Shown here: one piece after another, positions 44,984 through 52,541 of the stretch
Position numbering within the stretch: the stretch's first letter is position 1
How the letters are laid out: each line of letters begins with the position of its first letter
Assembly: GCA_965205165.1 (NCBI GenBank)
Contig: OZ242037.1
Location: 2,046,001 to 2,110,000 of the forward strand
Length of the DNA: 64,000 nucleotides
Origin: CBDESM01 sp965205165
GTDB taxonomy: Bacteria > Chloroflexota > Dehalococcoidia > Bin125
Direction of reading: 5' to 3'
Program-made: the position numbers and the translations under genes
Notes under the pieces: model-generated
Databases searched by the model: none
The model's input: only the letters and a program-made list of their open reading frames with translations
What the model was told of the DNA's origin: nothing

Positions 44984-46429
44984 ATGGCGGATCTCAACAT
45001 CCCCAATCGCGCGCTCTTCCGCGGAGACAACTTGGCCTTCCTGCGCGGGATCAACTCGGAAACCATCGATCTGGTCGCGACCGATCCGCCGTTCAACAAG
45101 GGCCGCGATTTCCACGCCACGCCCGAGAGCCTCGCCGCCGGCGCGAGCTTCCACGACCGCTGGAGCTGGGCGGACGACATCGAGGGCGAGTGGGAAGACG
45201 CAATCAAGGACGACTGGCCCACCGTCTGGGGCGCGATCGAATCCGCCAACGGGACATGGGGCAAGGACATGGGCGCGTTCCTCTGCTACATGGGCGTGCG
45301 CCTGCTCGAGATGCACCGCATCCTCAAGCCGACCGGCAGCCTCTACCTGCATTGCGACGACACGGCGGACTCGTACCTGCGGATGATGCTGGACGCGATC
45401 TTCGGAGGCTCCAACAGGCGCGGCCAGCTGATCTGGGAACGGTCGGCCGGGCGCAGCGATGCCAAGGGTTTCGCCCGCGTCCACGACTCGGTGCTCTACT
45501 ACGCGAAGAGCGACGAGTTCACGTGGCACGAGCAGTGGGACCCGCTGGACAAGGACTACGTCAATCGGCTGTACGTGCATTCCGACGACCGCGGCCGCTA
45601 CATGACCGCGCCGCTTCGGGGCGGCGGCCTCAAGGGGACGGTCCACTCGTTCGAGTGGCGCGGGCTCCGAAGCGATGCGTGGCGGTTCACCCGCGAACGC
45701 CTCGAAGAACTCGATGCCCAAGGGCGGATCCACTGGCCGGAGGAAGAGGGCGGGGTCCCGCGGCGCAAGTCCTACTTGAAGGATTCGAAAGGGGTCGCGG
45801 CGCGGGACGTGATCACCCACATTTCGCGCGCGACGAAGAAGGAGCGCACGGGCTACCCGACGCAGAAGCCGATCGCGCTGTACCGCCGGTTCATCGAAGC
45901 CTCGTCGAACCCGGGCGATGTCGTGCTCGACCCGTTCTGCGGCTGCGCGACCACCTTGATCGCCGCGGAGCAGGCCGGGCGCAATTGGATCGGGATCGAC
46001 CTGTGGGAAGAAGCCCTCGACATCGCCCGGGCCCGGGTCGAGGCCGAATGCCAGAACATGTTCGGCGGGGACGTCCGATATTCCGAGATACCGCCGCAGC
46101 GAACGGACGACGGCATGGCCGCCGCGCCGCCGCTCGCGTCGAAGCGCAGACGGCGCGCGCCCGAGCCGCCCGGACCGAAGCTCACGCGGGCGCAGATGAT
46201 CGAGCTGTTGATCGCGGAGCAGGACGGCCTCTGCGCCGGCTGTGACCGGCGCTACGACGATCCGCGGATCTGGCATTTGGATCACAAGCAGCCGCGTTCG
46301 GAAGGAGGGGCGAACCACATCTCAAACCGGGCGCTGCTCTGCCCGCCGTGCAACAACGTCAAGGGCAACACCCTCACGCTGACCGGCTTGCGCAAGCTGA
46401 ATGCCCGGAACGGCTGGATGGCGCAATAG
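44984..46429 (+). CDS. DNA methyltransferase (beta-class) fused to C-terminal HNH nuclease domain
   Basis: A 481-residue fusion. Motif IV, DPPF (34-37), precedes motif I, LDPFCGCATTLIAAE (315-329), the order of beta-class N6-adenine or N4-cytosine methyltransferases; GSLYLHCDDTADSYLRMMLD is the Mod-like region. Residues ~140-290 between them would hold target recognition. After a basic, Pro-rich linker (~370-400), residues ~417-460 form an HNH module: CAGC, then HLDHKQP, then LLCPPCNNVKG, giving two C-x2-C zinc pairs and the H-x-D-H and N catalytic positions. No separate restriction or specificity gene adjoins. A single-chain modification/cleavage enzyme is inferred. Confidence 0.88.
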   Translation: MADLNIPNRALFRGDNLAFLRGINSETIDLVATDPPFNKGRDFHATPESLAAGASFHDRWSWADDIEGEWEDAIKDDWPTVWGAIESANGTWGKDMGAFLCYMGVRLLEMHRILKPTGSLYLHCDDTADSYLRMMLDAIFGGSNRRGQLIWERSAGRSDAKGFARVHDSVLYYAKSDEFTWHEQWDPLDKDYVNRLYVHSDDRGRYMTAPLRGGGLKGTVHSFEWRGLRSDAWRFTRERLEELDAQGRIHWPEEEGGVPRRKSYLKDSKGVAARDVITHISRATKKERTGYPTQKPIALYRRFIEASSNPGDVVLDPFCGCATTLIAAEQAGRNWIGIDLWEEALDIARARVEAECQNMFGGDVRYSEIPPQRTDDGMAAAPPLASKRRRRAPEPPGPKLTRAQMIELLIAEQDGLCAGCDRRYDDPRIWHLDHKQPRSEGGANHISNRALLCPPCNNVKGNTLTLTGLRKLNARNGWMAQ

Positions 46430-46439
46430 CGGAGGCGGG

Positions 46440-46853
46440 TCAGAACGGGTCGTGGCGCTGCTGGCCGTGGAAATGGGCGTCGCGGGCCGGGGCGATGCCG
46501 ATCTCGTCGAGGCGGTCGTCGTCGATGCCGAAGTGGTGGGCGACTTCGTGCAGCACGGTCTCGCGGACCTGCTCGATGACCTCTTCGCGGGTGCGGCAGA
46601 CCTCGAGGATCGGCTCTTCGTAGATGTAGATGCGGTCGGGCAGCGTGTTGCCATAGGTGCCGCGCGCGGTGAGCGGCTGGCCCACGTAGAGGCCGAGCAG
46701 GGTGTCGGGCGGGCGCAGGCCGACGGAAGCGAGGTCTTCGTCGGAGGGGCGCGAGCGGACGAGCACGACCACGTTCTCCATCCGTTCGGCCAGCGCGTCG
46801 GGGATCTCCTCCAGCGCCTTGGCCACGAGCCGGCGGAAGTGGACGCGCAGCAT
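46440..46853 (-). CDS. metallopeptidase-like zincin (DUF1025)
   Basis: A 137-residue minimal zincin. The zinc motif is H-E-V-A-H-H-F-G-I-D-D, within VLHEVAHHFGIDDDRLDE, the H-E-x2-H-x2-G-x-x-D type. The earlier segment IYIYEEPILEVCRTREEVIE is typical of the family. A protease role is predicted but not demonstrated for this group. Two bases separate its start from the stop of the PBP gene upstream on the same strand. Confidence 0.88.
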   Translation of the reverse strand: MLRVHFRRLVAKALEEIPDALAERMENVVVLVRSRPSDEDLASVGLRPPDTLLGLYVGQPLTARGTYGNTLPDRIYIYEEPILEVCRTREEVIEQVRETVLHEVAHHFGIDDDRLDEIGIAPARDAHFHGQQRHDPF

Positions 46854-46855
46854 CC

Positions 46856-49324
46856 CTATTCGACCAAGCCGCCGCCGAGCGCGCCCTCCAGCACCTGCCG
46901 CACGATCGGCCCCGCGTTGTCCGCGCCCGATGCGCCGTCGTCGAGCACGACGACGACGAGCAGGCGCGGATTCTGGTAGTCGGCCCAGGCGGCGAACCAG
47001 GCGTGCGTGCTGAATTGGCGGGCCGGCGGCGCGACCTCCGCCGGCTCGACCGGCTCTTCCTCCTCATCCTCGAATTGCAGCGTGTCCGATTCCCCGTCCG
47101 CATCTTCCTCTGCTTCGTCGCCGGCCGTTTCGACGCTGGCGATGCTCTGGACGTCGATCACGCGGTCTTCCGCCGTGCCGGACTTGCCGGCGACTTCCAG
47201 CGCGCTGTCCCTGAAGGGCAGGTAGCCGGTGCCGTAGGGCTGGCCGACGACGTCGCGCAGGGAGCGCTGGAGATCGCCCAGGGTTTCGGAAGAGACGGGC
47301 AGGACGCTGATGCGGCGGCGTTCGAGCGGGAGCGGGTCCAGTCCGGGCGGCTCGACCGCGATCACGGCGAGCGGCGTGTAGAGCACGCCGGTCGTGGCGA
47401 TGGCGGCGTAGGCGTTGGCCATCTGCAGCGCGGTGACGGCGACGAAGCCCTGCCCGATGCTCGAGTTGAGCGTGTCGCCCGTGTACCAGCGGTCGCCGCG
47501 GTTGGCCCGCTTCCAGTCCGGGTCGGGGTTCACGCCGGCCTCCTCGCGCAGGCCGACCACGCCCGTCGGCAGGCCGAAGCCGAAGCCGCCCGCGACCCGC
47601 GAGAGCAGCGCCGGATCGCGGCGGTCGAGCGAGAGCCCGATCTCGTAGAAGACGGTGTTGCAGGATTCGGCCAGCGCCTGCGAGAGCGGCATCGGGCCGC
47701 GGTCGACCGTCTTCCAGTTGCGCAGCGGCTCCTGGCCGACGGCGCTCCAGAGCGCCGGGCAGGAGATGCGGTCGTCGATCGCGAAGCCGCCCTCCTGCAG
47801 CGCCGCCGCCAGCGTGATCGTCTTGAAGGTCGAGCCCGGCGCGTAGATCTGCTGCAGCGCGCGGTTCACGAACGGCTGCCGCTCGTCGCTGAAATAGCGG
47901 TCCGCCTCTTCCTGCGTGAAGCCGTCCACGATGTCGTTGAGGTCGATCCGCGGGTAGGAGGCCATCGCGATGACGTGGCCGTCGCGCGGGTCCAGCGCCA
48001 CGACCGCGCCGGGCTGTTCGCCCAGCGCCTGCTCGGCCAGCTGCTGCACGCGGATGTCCAGCGTCAGCCTGATGTCCGAGCCGGCCGCCGCCTTGCGCTC
48101 CGCGATCACCCGCACCGGCCAGGCGTTCGCGTCGATGATCACCAGCTGCCCGCCGCGCCGCCCGGCCAGCGATTCGTCCCAGCTGCGCTCGATCCCGTCC
48201 CGCCCGACCAGGTCCCCGGAGCGGTAGCCGTCGCCGTAGCGCACCGCCAGCTCCTCCGCGTTGATCTCCTGCAGGTAGCCGATCACGTGGGCCGCGGAAT
48301 CGCCGTAGGGGTAGTAGCGGCGCGGCTCGAAGCGCAGCAGGATGCCCAGGTGCGTCAGCGTCTGGTATTCATCCAGCAGCGCCTGCGGCGTGTCGATCGG
48401 CAGCGAGGCGACCGGCACGAACTGCGACGCCGGCAGCGAGCTGTTCAACCGCCCGCGCACCTCCGCCTCGGCCAGCCCGAGCCGCCCGGTGAAGAACGCG
48501 ATCACCTCCGCTTCCTCGCCCTCGTCGATCGCCTCGCGGTAGAGGCCGACGATGGCGACGCCGCGGTCCTCCGCCACCGGCGTCCCGTTGCGGTCGAGGA
48601 TCCGGCCGCGGTCGGGCGCGATGATGTTGTTGCGGATCAGGTAGCCCCGCCCGTTGAGCCCGTCGAAGATCAGGTCCGGCGTCCAGTGCACGACGTAGTC
48701 GGGCTGCGCGAACACGAGCGCGCCGACCCGCTCCTCGATCTCCCCGTAGAACGTCGTCTGGTAGCGCAGGATCACGTCGAAGCTGCGCGCCTCCGCGTCG
48801 CCCTGCCAGTCGACCGCCCAGCTCACCCCGCGGATCGTCGCCTCCGCCGCGATGTCGCGGTAGCGCTGCGCGAAGGCGTCGCGCGGGACCACGTCCCGCG
48901 ATTCCTGCGTGATCCCGCTCCAGGCGTCCTCGTAGCGCTCGTGCTCGATCAGGTGGAAGAACCGCTGCACCGCCGCCAGCGGGGTCTCCGGCGGCACCGA
49001 AAGGTCCTCGAGGAAGTGCTGCGGGGGCGGCGGTGCCCGCGGTATCCGCCAAGCCGTCGCCTGCTGCTCCCCGGAATCCCCCTCCGCGCCGCCGTTCACT
49101 GCCGCATCGGCCTGCCCGGCCGCGCCGCCGGCGGAGGCTTCCGCCGACTGCGCAGTCCCCTGATCGGCCGATTGCCCGGCTGCGCCGTCGTCCTGCGCCT
49201 GCCCGGACTGCTGCGCGAACGATTGGGAGAGGTCGCGATCCTCCCGCGCCTCCGAGCCGAAGATGCAGGCTGAGGCTGCCGCAGCCGCCAGCGCGCACGC
49301 GACCGCCAGCGCGCCGTCGCGCAT
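46856..49324 (-). CDS. class B penicillin-binding lipoprotein with MecA_N (NTF2-like) domain
   Basis: An 822-residue transpeptidase. The N-terminus ends a short signal in AASAC (Cys20), a lipobox, then an Ala/Gln/Gly-rich linker. Residues ~85-190 look like an NTF2-like MecA_N domain (TPLAAVQRFFHLIEHERYED). A dimerisation domain (RGRILDRNGTPVAEDRGVAI) and the transpeptidase follow: S-T-F-K near residue 497 in YAPGSTFKTI, S-C-N in AESCNTVFYE, and K-S-G-T near 713. An acidic insert sits just after the KSGT box. The start at 49324 has GGAG eight bases ahead; a further ATG at 49429 overlaps a GATAAT -10-like element and is rejected. It cross-links peptidoglycan. Confidence 0.9.
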   Translation of the reverse strand: MRDGALAVACALAAAAASACIFGSEAREDRDLSQSFAQQSGQAQDDGAAGQSADQGTAQSAEASAGGAAGQADAAVNGGAEGDSGEQQATAWRIPRAPPPPQHFLEDLSVPPETPLAAVQRFFHLIEHERYEDAWSGITQESRDVVPRDAFAQRYRDIAAEATIRGVSWAVDWQGDAEARSFDVILRYQTTFYGEIEERVGALVFAQPDYVVHWTPDLIFDGLNGRGYLIRNNIIAPDRGRILDRNGTPVAEDRGVAIVGLYREAIDEGEEAEVIAFFTGRLGLAEAEVRGRLNSSLPASQFVPVASLPIDTPQALLDEYQTLTHLGILLRFEPRRYYPYGDSAAHVIGYLQEINAEELAVRYGDGYRSGDLVGRDGIERSWDESLAGRRGGQLVIIDANAWPVRVIAERKAAAGSDIRLTLDIRVQQLAEQALGEQPGAVVALDPRDGHVIAMASYPRIDLNDIVDGFTQEEADRYFSDERQPFVNRALQQIYAPGSTFKTITLAAALQEGGFAIDDRISCPALWSAVGQEPLRNWKTVDRGPMPLSQALAESCNTVFYEIGLSLDRRDPALLSRVAGGFGFGLPTGVVGLREEAGVNPDPDWKRANRGDRWYTGDTLNSSIGQGFVAVTALQMANAYAAIATTGVLYTPLAVIAVEPPGLDPLPLERRRISVLPVSSETLGDLQRSLRDVVGQPYGTGYLPFRDSALEVAGKSGTAEDRVIDVQSIASVETAGDEAEEDADGESDTLQFEDEEEEPVEPAEVAPPARQFSTHAWFAAWADYQNPRLLVVVVLDDGASGADNAGPIVRQVLEGALGGGLVE

Positions 49325-49447
49325 CAATCTCCGGACTCGATCTGAATCGCCGCGCAGGCGGAGCCGACGTTCCAGCGCTCTTCTCCCGCTTCGTGCCGCC
49401 GTCCTCGTGCCGCCGCCTTGTTGACACATTATCACCGCCGCGCCCGA

Positions 49448-49477
49448 TTCAAGCGTCCCGCCCCGCTCCGTTAGACT
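49448..49477 (+). promoter_or_regulatory. candidate promoter of the acyl-CoA dehydrogenase gene
   Basis: TTCAAG at 49448-49453 and TAGACT at 49472-49477 are 18 bases apart. Transcription would start near 49484, about 49 bases before the ATG. Both boxes are moderate matches. On the opposite strand, GATAAT (49433 to 49428) may serve the PBP gene. Confidence 0.4.
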
Positions 49478-49532
49478 GGACGGTGCCGGGCCGCGATCCG
49501 AATGCGGCCCCGCGCGGCGAAGGGACGCGGGC

Positions 49533-50711
49533 ATGGATTTCCGAGACAACGCTGAGACGGCCGAGTTCCGCGGCGAAGTGCGCTCGTTCATCGGCGACAA
49601 CCTGCCCGGCGACTGGGGCTCCCGCCCCGCCGGCGAGGGCTACGACGACTACACCTTCCCGATCCTCCGCAACTTCCAGACCGAAATGGCCAAGCGCCGC
49701 TGGCTCACCATGGCCTGGCCCGAGCAGTACGGCGGCCTCGAAGCCCCGCACTGGCAGCAGTGCATCATGTCCGAGGAGATGGCCTACCACCGCGCCCCCG
49801 GCTCCGGCGCCAACATGGGCGTCCAGTGGGTCGGCCCCTCGCTCATGCTCTACGGCACCGACGCCCAGAAGGAAGAGCACCTCCAGCGCATCGCCGACGC
49901 CGACTCCTGGTGGTGCACGCTCTACTCCGAGCCCGGCTCCGGCTCCGACCTCGCCTCGCTCCAGACCCGCGCCGTCGCCGACGGCGACGACTTCGTGATC
50001 AACGGCCAGAAGATCTGGACCTCCGGCGCCCACCGCGCCGACTGGGGCTGGCTCGCCGCCCGCACCGACCCCGACGCCCCCAAGCACAAGGGCATCACCA
50101 TGTTCATGCTCCGCATGGACGCCCCCGGCGTCACCGTCCGCCCCCTGATCAACATGGCCGACGGGCACGGCTTCAACGAAGTCTTCTTCGAGGACGTCCG
50201 CGTGCCCAAGTCCAACGTCGTCGGCGACGTCAACCGCGGCTGGTACCACCTCGCCGTCGCGCTCGACTTCGAGCGCTCCGGCATCGGCGCCTTCGCCGGC
50301 GGCCGCCGCACCGTCGAGGAGATCGCCGAGTTCGCCGCCGCGCAGCCCCGCTTCCTGCAGCAGCGCCCGCACCTCCGCTACGAGCTCGCCGAGCGCATGA
50401 TCGAGGTCGAGGTCGGCACCTACATGGCTTACCGCATCGTCCACCTCCAGAGCCAGGGCGTCGTCGCCAACCACGAAGCCTCGATGGCCAAGCTGTTCGG
50501 CTCCGAGCTCGGCCAGCGCATCGCCCGCACCGGCGTCGAGCTGCTCGGCCTGCACGGCGGGCTCTGGGGCAACGGCGACAAGTACGCCGCCCTGCAGGGC
50601 CGCCTCGCCCGCGGCTACGTCAGCTCGGTCAGCGGCACCATCGCCGCCGGCACCAGCGAAATCCAGCGCAACATCATCGCCACCCGCGGCCTCGGCCTCC
50701 CCCGCGGCTAG
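49533..50711 (+). CDS. acyl-CoA dehydrogenase
   Basis: A 392-residue FAD-dependent acyl-CoA dehydrogenase. The first signature appears as WWCTLYSEPGSGSDLASLQT, followed by INGQKIWTSGAHRADWGWL; the second signature region has GRLARGYVSSVSGTIAAGTS and EIQRNIIATRGLGLPRG at the C-terminus. It oxidises an acyl-CoA to the enoyl-CoA, passing electrons to ETF. It stands alone, with a strong hairpin directly after it, so the substrate cannot be inferred from neighbours. A GAAGGGA site precedes the ATG. Confidence 0.93.
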   Translation: MDFRDNAETAEFRGEVRSFIGDNLPGDWGSRPAGEGYDDYTFPILRNFQTEMAKRRWLTMAWPEQYGGLEAPHWQQCIMSEEMAYHRAPGSGANMGVQWVGPSLMLYGTDAQKEEHLQRIADADSWWCTLYSEPGSGSDLASLQTRAVADGDDFVINGQKIWTSGAHRADWGWLAARTDPDAPKHKGITMFMLRMDAPGVTVRPLINMADGHGFNEVFFEDVRVPKSNVVGDVNRGWYHLAVALDFERSGIGAFAGGRRTVEEIAEFAAAQPRFLQQRPHLRYELAERMIEVEVGTYMAYRIVHLQSQGVVANHEASMAKLFGSELGQRIARTGVELLGLHGGLWGNGDKYAALQGRLARGYVSSVSGTIAAGTSEIQRNIIATRGLGLPRG

Positions 50712-50736
50712 CCCCTCGCAACCGGCGAACACGGCC

Positions 50737-50766
50737 CGGAGCGGCCGCCGCAAGGCGGCCGCTCCG
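50737..50766. terminator. perfect 13-bp hairpin with GCAA tetraloop
   Basis: CGGAGCGGCCGCC, loop GCAA, GGCGGCCGCTCCG. It lies 26 bases after the acyl-CoA dehydrogenase stop and 45 bases before the stop of the convergent coiled-coil gene, so it can end transcription from both sides. A short TCGTTT follows on the plus strand. Confidence 0.75.
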
Positions 50767-50810
50767 TCGTTTCAGCCCGCTTTCCCGAAAAAACCGCCCG
50801 CCCCCGCGGT

Positions 50811-51341
50811 CTAAGTGACCGCGATCACGATCCCGAAGATCGTCCCGAGCGTCGCCCCCACGCCGAAGATCGCCCATAGGATCCTCGACGCCGCCTTGGA
50901 AGCCTCCAGATCCCGCTCCCGCTGCTCCTTGCGCCAATCGTCCTCGCGCTTCTCACGGGCGTCATCGCGCTTCTGCTGCTCCTTGCGCCAATCGTCCTCG
51001 CGTTTCTGCTGATCCGCGCGCCACTTGTCATCGCGCTCCTGCTGCAGCCGCCACCACTCCGACTCCCGCTCGGCCCGCTCCTTGTCCCGGGTCTCCATGT
51101 CCAAGCGCAGCTTGGAGAAACCCTCGTTCATCTCGGCTTGCATCTTCTCGAGGCGCAGATCAACGGCCGCGAGAAGCTGCTTCCCGAAGACATCGAGGTC
51201 CTCCTTCGTCGCCAGATCCGCGGTCACCACGTCGATCTCGTCGCCCCAATCATCCGCCACGTTCCCCGCCGCCGGATCCTCCGCGATCCCGTTCCGCACC
51301 AGCGACTGCTGCAGCGCCAGCCGATTGATCGTCTTCGCCAT
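50811..51341 (-). CDS. tail-anchored coiled-coil protein, paralog 1
   Basis: A 176-residue protein. The N-terminal ~60 residues (MAKTINRLALQQSLVRNGIA, then DEIDVVTADLATKEDLDVFG) precede a long charged coiled coil rich in Asp, Lys, Arg, Gln and Trp (units such as KREDDWRKEQQKRDD). One C-terminal helix, ILWAIFGVGATLGTIFGIVI, would anchor it in the membrane with the coil in the cytoplasm. The T-K-E-D-L-D block before a coil and C-terminal helix recalls DUF1640-like proteins. It is one of three tandem paralogues. Function unknown. Confidence 0.78.
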   Translation of the reverse strand: MAKTINRLALQQSLVRNGIAEDPAAGNVADDWGDEIDVVTADLATKEDLDVFGKQLLAAVDLRLEKMQAEMNEGFSKLRLDMETRDKERAERESEWWRLQQERDDKWRADQQKREDDWRKEQQKRDDAREKREDDWRKEQRERDLEASKAASRILWAIFGVGATLGTIFGIVIAVT

Positions 51342-51373
51342 CTCCGCCTCCTCCCTCAATCCTACCCGCCCGG

Positions 51374-51775
51374 CTACGTGAGCACGGCCACGATGCAGAG
51401 GACCGCCCCGATCACCGTGTACCAACCGAAGATCGCCCACAGGATCTTCGACGTCGCCTTCGACCTCGCCTTGGCCACCTCTGCGGCGCGCTCCTGCTGC
51501 TTCCTGCGCCACTCCGCGCTCTCCAGCTCGAGGTTCGCCAGCCACTCCGCATGCTTCAAGCGCCGCTCCGCGCTCTCCCGCTCGAAGTTCGCCACCCACT
51601 CCAACTGCTCCCGCTCCCGCTCGGCGTGCCACTTCGCGCTCTCCAGCTTGAAGCTCGCCATCCGCTCCAAGTGCTCCCGCTCCCGTTGCCACGAGCGTTC
51701 GCGCTCGTCCCAGCGGCGCTGCCAATGGGTCTCGCGCTCGCGCATCCGCCGCTCCGCATCGGTTTCGTGCTGCAT
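51374..51775 (-). CDS. tail-anchored coiled-coil protein, paralog 2 (short)
   Basis: A 133-residue protein consisting of a coil from residue 1 (MQHETDAERRMRERETHWQR) to ~108 and a C-terminal membrane helix ILWAIFGWYTVIGAVLCIVA. It lacks the N-terminal domain of its two neighbours but has the same S/T-x-ILWAIFG anchor start. The coil has recurring units such as LESAKWHAEREREQLEWVAN. Spacing to the neighbours is 32 and 106 bases, so one operon is likely. Confidence 0.75.
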   Translation of the reverse strand: MQHETDAERRMRERETHWQRRWDERERSWQREREHLERMASFKLESAKWHAEREREQLEWVANFERESAERRLKHAEWLANLELESAEWRRKQQERAAEVAKARSKATSKILWAIFGWYTVIGAVLCIVAVLT

Positions 51776-51881
51776 CCCGCGCTCCTCCCTCTCCCCGCCA
51801 ATCTACCCAATCTCCCATCCCTCACTGCGCCATCGCGCAGCCGCCGGCGCGCCCGCCGCTGTCCCGCATCGGCTCGGCGCG

Positions 51882-52511
51882 CTAAGTGACCGCGATCACG
51901 ATGCCGAAGATCGTCCCGAGCGTCGCCCCCACACCGAAGATCGCCCACAGGATTCTCGACGTCTGCGTCGATGCCGCCTTGGCCGCCGCCACCTCGCGCT
52001 CGTGCGCCGCGTCGTCCCGTTTCCGCTGCTCCCTGCGCCACTCTTCATCGCGCTTCTCCCGCGCCTCGTCCCGCTTCTGCTGCTCCGCACGCCACTTGTC
52101 CTCCCGCTCCTGCTGCTCCCTGCGCCAATCGTCGTCGCGCTTCTGCTGGTCCGCGCGCCACTTGTCGTCCCGCGCCTGTTGCTCGCGCTGGCGCTCGTCG
52201 TCCCGCTCCTGCTGCAGGCGCCACCACTCCGACTCCCGCTCGGCCCGCTCGCGATCCCGGGTCTCCATGTCCAAGCGCAGCTTGGCGAGCCCCTCGTTCA
52301 TCTCGGCCTGCATCTTCTCGAAACGCAGGTCTACGGCTGCGAGAAACTGCTGCCCGAAGACATCGAGATCATCCTTCGTGACCAGATCCGCGGTCACCGC
52401 GTCGATCTCGTCGCCCCAATCATCCGCCACGTTCCCCGCCGCCGGATCCTCCGCGAGCCCGTTCCGCACCAGCGATTGCTGCAGCGCCAAGCGGTTGACC
52501 GTCTTAGCCAT
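51882..52511 (-). CDS. tail-anchored coiled-coil protein, paralog 3
   Basis: A 209-residue protein, nearly identical to paralogue 1 at both ends: MAKTVNRLALQQSLVRNGLA at the start and RILWAIFGVGATLGTIFGIV at the end. The coil is about 33 residues longer, with several 9-11-residue units of the type RDDDWRREQQEREDKWRAEQ. The 3' ends of the two genes are almost identical at the DNA level for roughly 80 bases, suggesting recent duplication or gene conversion while the coil length changed. It is the first gene of the three in transcription order. Confidence 0.78.
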   Translation of the reverse strand: MAKTVNRLALQQSLVRNGLAEDPAAGNVADDWGDEIDAVTADLVTKDDLDVFGQQFLAAVDLRFEKMQAEMNEGLAKLRLDMETRDRERAERESEWWRLQQERDDERQREQQARDDKWRADQQKRDDDWRREQQEREDKWRAEQQKRDEAREKRDEEWRREQRKRDDAAHEREVAAAKAASTQTSRILWAIFGVGATLGTIFGIVIAVT

Positions 52512-52541
52512 CTCGCCTCCTCCCCCAATCCTACCCATCGC

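Noticed and set aside
49325..49600. N-terminal extension of the PBP gene to ATG 49429 or beyond
   Set aside because: The lipobox signal starts at 49324 with GGAG ahead; ATG 49429 overlaps a GATAAT -10-like element.
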